Source of the DNA: Mayamaea pseudoterrestris
Taxonomy: Eukaryota > Bacillariophyta > Bacillariophyceae > Sellaphorales > Sellaphoraceae
Direction of reading: 5' to 3'
DNA: 64,000 nucleotides
NCBI GenBank assembly: GCA_027923505.1
Contig: BROI01000002.1
Location: forward strand, 1,922,001 to 1,986,000
Positions 56,912 to 64,000 of the stretch are shown one piece after another. Position 1 is the stretch's first letter. Each line of letters begins with the position of its first letter. Both the position numbers and the translations under genes were made by a program. Under the pieces are notes generated by a model. It had not been told where the DNA came from, did not search any database, and saw only the letters and a list, made by a program, of their open reading frames with translations.

Positions 56912-59551
56912 TTACGAATCAACTTCCATATTCGTTGCGTCGACATTTTCCGCCGCCGGCGCGAAATCCTCGCTCTCCTTCTCGACACCTTCCATTGGTT
57001 CTTCGGCGCTCTGGGCCGCTGGCGGATCTTCCTTCTTTGGCTCCGGTTCCTTCTTTGGTAACGGCTTTGGTTTATTCATGACTGGCGAGCATACCTTGAC
57101 CAATTCGCTGTTCTTGGACTTCAAGTCAGCTGTAGTAAGGACGGGGTCTTGGTGTAAGCCGAGACTACCTTGCTTGTCAAGCATCTCGTACATCCAGCCG
57201 CTCGTGCTATCCACCACTGCGCGGACCTTCTCGCGCTCTTCGTCAGTAATATGAGCATAGTTCTCATCTGCCTGCGCGTTGTTAACCCAATTCTGGTACT
57301 TGTCCAAGTTGCCCTTGAGTGCTTCGACACAAGCAGAGCGAGCTTGGGCCTCCACCTGCCGTCGCTCAATCGGACTACCAAGCTTCTTCAGCTCCTCAAG
57401 CTTGTCGGCATATACCTTTTTCGTTCCATCGAAGCCATCCTCGTACAACCAATTTTCCATAGCCTCATTGGCTTGTTGAAAGGCCGCCTTCTCGTCTGAA
57501 GTTCCGTACAAGCCCAAATGATTGTCAGAAATAATCTTGTCGCGCATGTCATAAATGTATGACTCTAGCTCGTTCCGCATGTCAGCAGTCTCCTTGATGA
57601 TGCGATCGTTGTTCGCCATTTCAACCACCATCTCGTTGATTTTGGTCATCTCCGACTTGGTAAAGCTGAGCGGGCGAATCGTCGTAAAGTCCAAGTTCGT
57701 CTTCCTAATCTTTTTCTTCTTCTTCGCTTCCTCCTCGCCCTCCAGTGCGTCTCCGCCGGCAGGATTTTCTTCCGGCTCGTCTTCAATCTCCTCCACCATT
57801 TGCGCCGAGCTCAAGTGGATGATGCCATGAATATCCTCCTTGATATTGACGCGAACCTTGTTGTCCGCTCCAGCAATTCCCTTGATGGTAAAGTCGGCAA
57901 TCGACTCGGGCTGGGCGAGTCCGTACTCCTGCGCGCTTGGCGCGTAACTCGCGTGAACAGCAAACTCTCCAGCGCGGCGCAAGGTGACCCGACGAACGAT
58001 AGGAAAGTTGAGACCACGATCGAACATGATGACTGAATCAGAGGCCGTCTCGACACCATTCTCGTCAACCTCCATTCCGCTAGTCTCTCCTTCCGCTTCC
58101 TGCCAAGAAATCTTGATCGGATATGGCTGCGCTTCAATAATCTCATACGGCAACACTTTGAATCGGGGCGACAAAATAGCCGACTGCAAGGCAGCACCAC
58201 GAGCAACTGCTTCGTCCGCATTCATCGTCGTCGAAAGCGTCAAGCCAAGAACCTCCTGCAGCTTGCGCTTGACGCAACCAATGCGCGACGTTCCACCAAC
58301 GATTTCCACCGAGCTCAAGTCGGACGTTTGGATCTTGGCCTCGTCGAGCGCCTTTTGAATGGGACCAGCCAAGCGAGCAAGCAGTGGCTCGCAGAGCTCC
58401 TCGTATTCAGCCGCCTGCAAGTTAACGTGAAAATCATAGTCGTCCATGAGCATCTCCAAGTCCATGTGCGCCTCCTTGACTCCGCTCGGCGACAAAGTCT
58501 TCTTGGCCTTTTCGGCCGCCGTCAAGAGCTTGATCAGGGTCCGAGGATTGTCCATGGGCTCGCCCGAAAGCTTGCTTCCATACTTTGCCTTGAACTGCTG
58601 GGCAATCCACTTGGCAATGGCATGGTCAAAGTCGCGTCCGCCCACGTCCGCATCGCAAAAGGCGCTCTTGACAGTGAGCTTGCCCGGCTCGTAGGCGACA
58701 ACGCTGACCGTGTAAGCCGATGCTCCAAAGTCAATAAACAAAACATTCGTCGGCGCCTCCTTGCCAGCAAATTCCTTCTTCAAGTCCTTGAAAATGCCAT
58801 ACGCAAGCGCCGTGGCCGTATTTTCGTGCATGAGACGCTGCACGCCCGAAATGCCAACCATTTCGCATCCATCCAAAACGGCGCGACGCTGGGCATCCGT
58901 ATAGTAATTGGGAATGGCAATGACCCAATCTTGCGGCAATAACTGATCCAAGGACGCAAACTTGTTCGCATCGCTGGAATCCGCCACCGCCTTTTCCGCC
59001 GCAATGTATCCCATGTGCTTGACCATCATGCCCAACACACTTTCCACCGGCAAGACTTGCTCATCGCCTCCATTCAACGAAATCTTGACTCCAATCGACG
59101 CAGGTCCATGAGCGCGTGCATATGGAGCAAACTTGACGGGAACGCGGGCCATTTCGCGCTGGGCGCGAGCGTCGTCGTAGGCCAAACCAACCAAGCGCTT
59201 AATGCCAAAGACCGTTTGCTTGTAGTTGCTAGCCGCGCCCGTCGATGCTTGCTCGCCGAGTTTGCGGCTTGTATCGAAACCAACCATGGTACTGTAATAT
59301 ATAGATGTGAGCAAGAGAGTGAGAGGTTATGGAGAGTGAAATGAAACGAGAACAAAGATACAGACGCTCATACGGAACAAGATTCAAGCGCAGTCTCGTC
59401 TACAATCCTCTCTGCAGCACTCGCTTTCGAATCGCACTTACGGATTCAATCGATTCGAGTTGCCGTTCAAAATAACGTCAACGCCTCCGCGGCCAGCGGC
59501 CGCAATCACAGAGTATTGGAACCCCAAGTCAATGCCCACGACGCTCGTCAT
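56912..59551 (-). CDS. HSP110/HSPA4-type chaperone
   Basis: Hsp70-superfamily nucleotide exchange factor and holdase. Exons complement(56912..59291, 59442..59551) give 829 residues. The 110-bp first exon encodes MTSVVGIDLGFQYSVIAAAG and the start of the ATPase fold up to RLNP; the 150-bp intron (GTAAGT...TTACAG) falls before TMVGFDTSRKLGEQA. The long frame alone would lack the first phosphate loop. Later come VLFIDFGASAYTVSVV, the VEIVGGTSRIG loop, a beta domain with an acidic insertion (EEEAKKKKKIRK) and a helical tail ending in an acidic NMEVDS. Length and the insertion distinguish it from Hsp70. Cytosolic or nuclear. Confidence 0.94.
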
Positions 59552-60139
59552 GATGAAAGATTGCTAGGGAAATTGTTCGTTTTAAATGGATCAAAGGAAA
59601 GCTGTGATATGATCAACGTGCAGTCACTTCGAGTAGACACGTTCGTCTATACAATTGCACTGGTAGTAGATTTGTGCAGGCTCCAAGTCAAGTCGTTCAC
59701 GCGAACTGTTTAATGGTGCAATGGTGGTGTTGTGCGAAGACGAACAAGGCAACCAACGGCGCGGCGAGGATCGCGCCATGTGGAAGGGCCACGAGGGCTT
59801 CCACGTGGAGAATGATGAATGTGACGTCATGGCATGTGAGGTCGGAACGTTACTCACTGTGACGCAATCGAGCTATGAACGTGCACCGCGTGGAGAGCTA
59901 GTTGTTGGCTTTTCCATAGCCAAGCGGCAGGTTAACATCGTATGCATCTACTTTATGTGGTGTAACTAGATAACTTATTGTTATAGTTGTCGTCAAATTT
60001 CAGGAGTAAGAGGATTGAGTGTTGCTGCGTATTTGCAGCAATGAAATGTCAAGCGTCACGTGATTTCCATAGTAACATTTAGCAAGCCCTCGTTGCGCTC
60101 AAAGTTTCAATCTTTTAAGTCTCATAAGCACGCATCGCA
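59552..60139. other. Intergenic region
   Basis: 588 bp. A rightward frame of 82 residues (59721-59969) shows no family likeness. AT-rich from 59960. Nothing supported apart from the HSP110 promoter near 59552. Confidence 0.5.
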
Positions 60140-62779
60140 TCATTGAACGCACGAGGCTTGCAACTCCTGCATGCGTTGTGCGGTTCGTCTTAAAATGTTT
60201 GCATCCACCGTCTTCCATCCCGTCAAGCTCGGATGCAGAAACGGCGTATAAATAATGGTGCCGTTTGGATTTAGCATGGCAGGAATAAAGGAAAAGCTGC
60301 TTTTTGACAAGACGACATAGTCAGCTGTCATGATTGTTTTCCAGACTTGAGCCAAATCGGTGTCCAACTGGACCGAGTAATTTCGGGCTCGAAAATCGTC
60401 AAACGATTCGAACGCATTCAACTCGGAAAAGACAACCACGGATGTATTAGGTGGAACGTATCGCGCCGCAACGTCTAAATAGTGGGAGTTTGGCAGGTAT
60501 CTGTTTGCGTACTTCCCGCATGGCGAAACATCACCTCGGCGAACATGCATGGCGACGCCGAATCTACCGGTAGCGTCGGGATATTTAATCTTGCTGTGTA
60601 GCGAGGCGAGATAATGCATGTTCCATAAGGTTGCTTTTTCCGCAAAGTAAACCTTCCGATCGATAACAGGAGTCGTATGCATACTGATTGTTTCTGGGCA
60701 TTGGAATCGCAAAATGTCGTCCATTCCAATTGCTTTAATGAGGTTCAAAGTCTCATTTAAGTATTGGTCGTGTGCATCTCCACAGGCGCCTCCATAAGTC
60801 AGTCCATGGGCGAATGCAAAAGCATGAGCTAGCAGCATATCCGCAATGGCTGCTCCAGACCGATCGGAACGAGCCTTCGAGTAGAATGAGCTGCCTGCGA
60901 CAAGTCCATGAGATGCCGTGGCAATAGCAGACGTACTATCCTTAACTTTGTCGTTCGTGTCATCTGCCGATTCGGAAAAAGAATCATCGTCTCTTTTATT
61001 AACATCATCTTGATTATTACCATTACCATCTTCTTCTTCTTCTTCACCGTCGTCGTCGTCGTCGTCATCATCATCTTCACTGACTTGTGATACACCGCCC
61101 GGTGGCCACTCCGACGGAATCGACCGTGGATCAGCATAGCGATTTGCATGAGCTAACGCAGGTCGCCAACCACTGGTTCGTCCAACACCTTCCAACAGGC
61201 GAACTGCTTCTTTCTCGCCAACCAACGACACAAACCCCTTGATCCACGGTCGCAAGTCATCCGCATGTTCCACAAACTCTCCAATGTACCTTTCGTAGCG
61301 CCCGTTGCGTCCCTTGTTTTTGGCTTGCGACGACCACCTTGCATCGTCACGAAAGTGAAACTGCTCGGGCGTGCCCATGTAGTGGTAAATCTGCAGCAAG
61401 CTGTTTCGTCGATGCCAAGTGGCGCCAACGTTTCCGCAATGCTTCGGCAAAACTCTGTGCTGGTAGGTGGTTTCGGACGGAACGTCGCTAGCTGTAATAG
61501 CCGATAGATCGGCAATATTCTTGGGACCTATAAGGTCGGCCGCTGCCTTGAGCCATCGAAAGGTTAAAAAGTCAGACGCATTCAAGTATGCAGGAACATT
61601 GTATTGTACTTGCTGCAATTCTGATTCATCCGGAGCAAACTGCAGACGTCCCATGGAGTGACACACCGTCTCGGGATGCACTTTTTGCTCATTCTCCAAA
61701 AAGGCCAGGAGCGATCCAGGTTGATCAAGAGGCGGCCGATATTCTCGAAATAGCTTCGAGTCTCTTTGTTGGGTGCGTCGGTTCAGTACGATAAATTCAT
61801 CCGTATCAATAAACAGAGTCCATTTAGTGCTTGACCGCAGCTTGAGCGTTTGCATGCACTTTGCCAAAAAGGTTTGCTGTCGGGCAAGATTGATCTCCTG
61901 CAAGTTTCCATTTGGAACTTGCGTAAAATAGTGTGAATCGTTCCAAAGCTCAAACTCGATGCGTCCCTGGTAGCGATCCAAAATGTCAATGGGAGACGTT
62001 TTACTGCGCTCGTCAATGGCAATGATCATGTTCCGCAAATTGATTGTCGTGTAGTGATAGGCGACTGAATCGAGGAAAGGAAATTGCATTTGCATGAGTG
62101 TATCAGTGGGAATTCGGGATGGCATGAGTGATGATTAATCATCCAATACATAATATTTTCGTTTCAGTTACTTACGCCATTCGACAAGCCAGTGATTGTC
62201 GTCCATAATGAGCATGCAGGCAGACGCCGATGAATTCGTCATGGGTTTAATGAGTTTTGGTTCTTCGTCGATATTGTCTCGCCGTTGTTGTATGTTTGCA
62301 TGTCCATCGCTAACACTGAAACTATTTGCCAATGATCGAGACTCTCCTCTGAATAGCGCCTGCCGAGACGAAGAAACATCGGGAAAGAATCTGATGGTCG
62401 ACTCGCTTGCAGCCCGATGATGCAGTTGAAGCGTGAGTCCAATCGAGAAGGCGACGGCAAATGCACCAATTGCTATTATGCAAATTATAAAACCATTTTT
62501 CGAGCATCGATGAGTCGGTCTTCTTCTTAACAAGCTATATCGCATGATGCTGCAGTCAGATTGTTCTGTTACTTGGACAGGCGAGACCGGTAAAGGTAGT
62601 TGTGGATCGACGATTTGCGTGTCGGTCGGTCGAGGTGCAAGCGTCAGTACCGTTACGACCTCATTGGCGAGAAATACTTCAGCACTAACAAAGCTAAACG
62701 TTTTGTACTTTTCATATGCGCGAAACAAACGACAACAACGACTCTTTTTCACAACCTCCATGTCCTCCATAGCCTGCAC
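60140..62779 (-). CDS. Two-module Golgi glycosyltransferase (GT92-like plus HxRRGD fucosyltransferase-like)
   Basis: Exons complement(60140..62064, 62176..62779) give 842 residues over a 111-bp intron (GTAAGT...ATTCAG) that falls at VEW-LAYHY. The start at 62545 (MRYSLLRRRP, 764 residues) gives a typical type II anchor (FIICIIAIGAFAVAFSIGL) and is preferred. Module 1 has the GT92/DUF23-like lead CMLIMDDNHWLVEW, a NMIIAIDERS segment and the DxD-type FIDTDEF. An acidic linker (Asp/Glu runs, about 61030-61080) separates module 2, which has HVRRGDVSPCGKY, VVVFSE and YVVLSKSSFSFIPAML, the pattern of GT11-type alpha-fucosyltransferases. Two glycosyltransferase modules in one chain suggest sequential glycan building; substrates are unknown. 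Confidence 0.8.
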
Positions 62780-62829
62780 TCACAACTTTCGTTACTATAT
62801 ATTCATAACGAGAAGCGAGGCAATAAAAC
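62780..62829. promoter_or_regulatory. Tight divergent start region
   Basis: Only 50 bp separate the first ATG of the two-module glycosyltransferase (leftward) and the sulfotransferase (rightward); with the preferred inner start it is 284 bp. TATATATTCATAACG at about 62797 is AT-rich. Shared control of two glycan enzymes is possible. Confidence 0.45.
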
Positions 62830-64000
62830 ATGCGAATAGCAAGAGCCAAACGAGCCAGAATGAATGGCTACTATTGGGCCTTGATTGGCATCTTTTTCTA
62901 CCACTCGCTACACGTAATCTTGCTGCCAGAGTCGTCATTCGACGGCTGCAATCATGGCTTCGACCAACAGCCGTCATCATCCACTAGTATACTATCAAGT
63001 AATCCATTTTCATCTTTACTCGCAGGCAGTAATGCGGCGCAAATTGGTTCGCGCAAAACGCTCAGCGAGTTTCTGCCGCCAAACAATTCGCCAATGGCTC
63101 GTCGACCCGACTACAACTGCACACGATGGAATACGACCTACGTGTTTCCGCAAGCACCAAGTTTCATCAGTACGTATACGAGATGAATGAATGGATGTTA
63201 ATGAAGCTTGCATATGAATCTTACCTTCGTTCCACGCCTTACCATCCTCTTTCGCACCTTTTTCGCAGTCATTGGCACGCAAAAAGGTGGCACCTCTGCC
63301 TTATCGGCACTGCTCGACCAACATCCATGGATGGAATCGAGTCATTACTTTGAACCACACTTTTTTGACTTTAACGAAGTCATGCTGCACTACCGACAGC
63401 GTCTTCATGAAGAGGAAGCCGTTTGCAAAGTCCTTCGAACATATCTGCAGAAAAACTTTAACTTGAAGCGACTCAAAAAGTACCCCAATCTACTGGCCTT
63501 TGAAAAGACTCCGTCCTACGTACTGACACCTAATGCACCCGCTCGCATAAAGACGATTGTTCCCTGGGCCAAGATTATTGTCACGCTCCGCGATCCGGTC
63601 GATCGACTCTTGTCGCAACATAAAATGACAGTCATGCGCAAGTGGGAGAATCGAACCTTTGAGGAAACACTAGCCGAAGACATTAACGTCATGCGACATG
63701 AAGGCTACCATATTCCACTCGATGATCCGGTGAATGCCACCATGTTGGCGCCAATCAGACCGGGTGCACGAGTCTTGAGAAAGTACAAGACGGAGGGAAT
63801 GCTGTACCGAGGATGCTACGCACGGCAACTACTGCCGTGGCTGGAGCAGTACACGCTGGGGACGGAGCTATTGGTGATTCGATACGAGGAAATGAAGTCG
63901 GATCCAACCAAGGCTTTGAATCGCGTCTTGGATTTTGTCGGAGCACCGCGGTATGAGTTTCCGGCGGATGCCATTAACAAGAGTTACAGCCCAAAGAGCA
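62830..64000 (+). CDS. Golgi carbohydrate sulfotransferase, C-terminus beyond window
   Basis: Exons 62830..63169 and 63269..64000 (continuing) with a 99-bp intron (GTACGT...TTCGCAG) in phase 1; the junction reads SFI-IIGTQKGGTSAL. A type II anchor at about 12-30 (NGYYWALIGIFFYHSLHVIL) follows a basic tail; ATG at 62860 is an alternative. The PAPS 5'-loop GTQKGGTSAL and the 3'-phosphate motif VTLRDPVDRLLSQ are present, as in heparan-type sulfotransferases. Acceptor unknown. This gene is divergent from the two-module glycosyltransferase. Confidence 0.88.

Noticed and set aside
58328-58942. 204-residue rightward frame
   Set aside because: Antisense shadow of HSP110.
59274-59314. HSP110 start within MLTSIYYSTM near 59314
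   Set aside because: The first residues of that frame are intron; a spliced first exon at 59442-59551 supplies the ATPase N-terminus.

Overview
The window looks like nuclear DNA of a photosynthetic stramenopile, most likely a diatom or a close ochrophyte relative. Genes are dense and mostly intronless or split by one short GT-AG intron (84-150 bp, often with a CTAAC-like branch site). Several proteins begin with a signal peptide followed by a Phe-containing cleavage context (AAAF, KAF, AAGF, HGF), as in plastid-bound proteins of diatoms. A Ty1/copia element with a diatom-type (CoDi-like) protease motif, a lysine-rich KxxK silaffin-like secreted protein and many Golgi glycan enzymes fit the same picture. 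The species cannot be named from the sequence. No tRNA, rRNA or CRISPR array was recognised.

Layout. 1-2.1 kb: end of a Ty1/copia LTR retrotransposon running off the left edge. 2.3-4.4 kb: tandem pair of two-helix membrane proteins. 5-21 kb: housekeeping genes: a GRDP-like glycine-rich protein, a SNAP-family vesicle fusion adaptor, a 710-residue unknown, an SDR, a VWA protein, COX19, an odd protein kinase, BolA, a redox-dead PDI-like protein, and a divergent pair of plastid-type genes (COMT-like and fibrillin). 21.7-26 kb: a plastid-type two-repeat protein, a DMT transporter and the silaffin-like protein. 26.6-38.3 kb: a glycan-modification district: two tandem GnT-I-like enzymes, a Golgi-type propeller protein, a COPI-associated-like protein, a three-domain sulfotransferase-like protein and its one-domain paralogue. 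39.5-42 kb: tandem pair of an unrecognised acidic-tail family with a duplicated upstream block. 42.3-43.5 kb: a plastid-type protein joining an INSIG-like membrane domain to a DnaJ-type zinc finger. 43.5-49.1 kb: the exosome nuclease DIS3, split in two by a 2.1 kb TIR transposon. 49.1-56.6 kb: a bacterial-type putative DNA glycosylase with an apparent frameshift, two RING/TRAF-type E3-like proteins and a CHASE hybrid histidine kinase. 56.9-64 kb: HSP110 (with a small first exon recovered), a two-module glycosyltransferase, and the start of another sulfotransferase.

Main points. DIS3 is normally essential, and here its N-terminal segment (ending KEDYLRDDLG) lies 2.1 kb from its PIN domain, on the other side of a TA-flanked inverted-repeat element; removing the element and one target copy restores one open frame. 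The INSIG-zinc finger fusion, the triple sulfotransferase with a degenerate middle domain and the fused glycosyltransferase are the strongest candidates for little-described biology. At least four separate genes or gene sets for protein glycosylation or sulfation lie within about 37 kb, alongside several recent tandem duplications, which suggests local expansion of secretory-pathway glycan chemistry.
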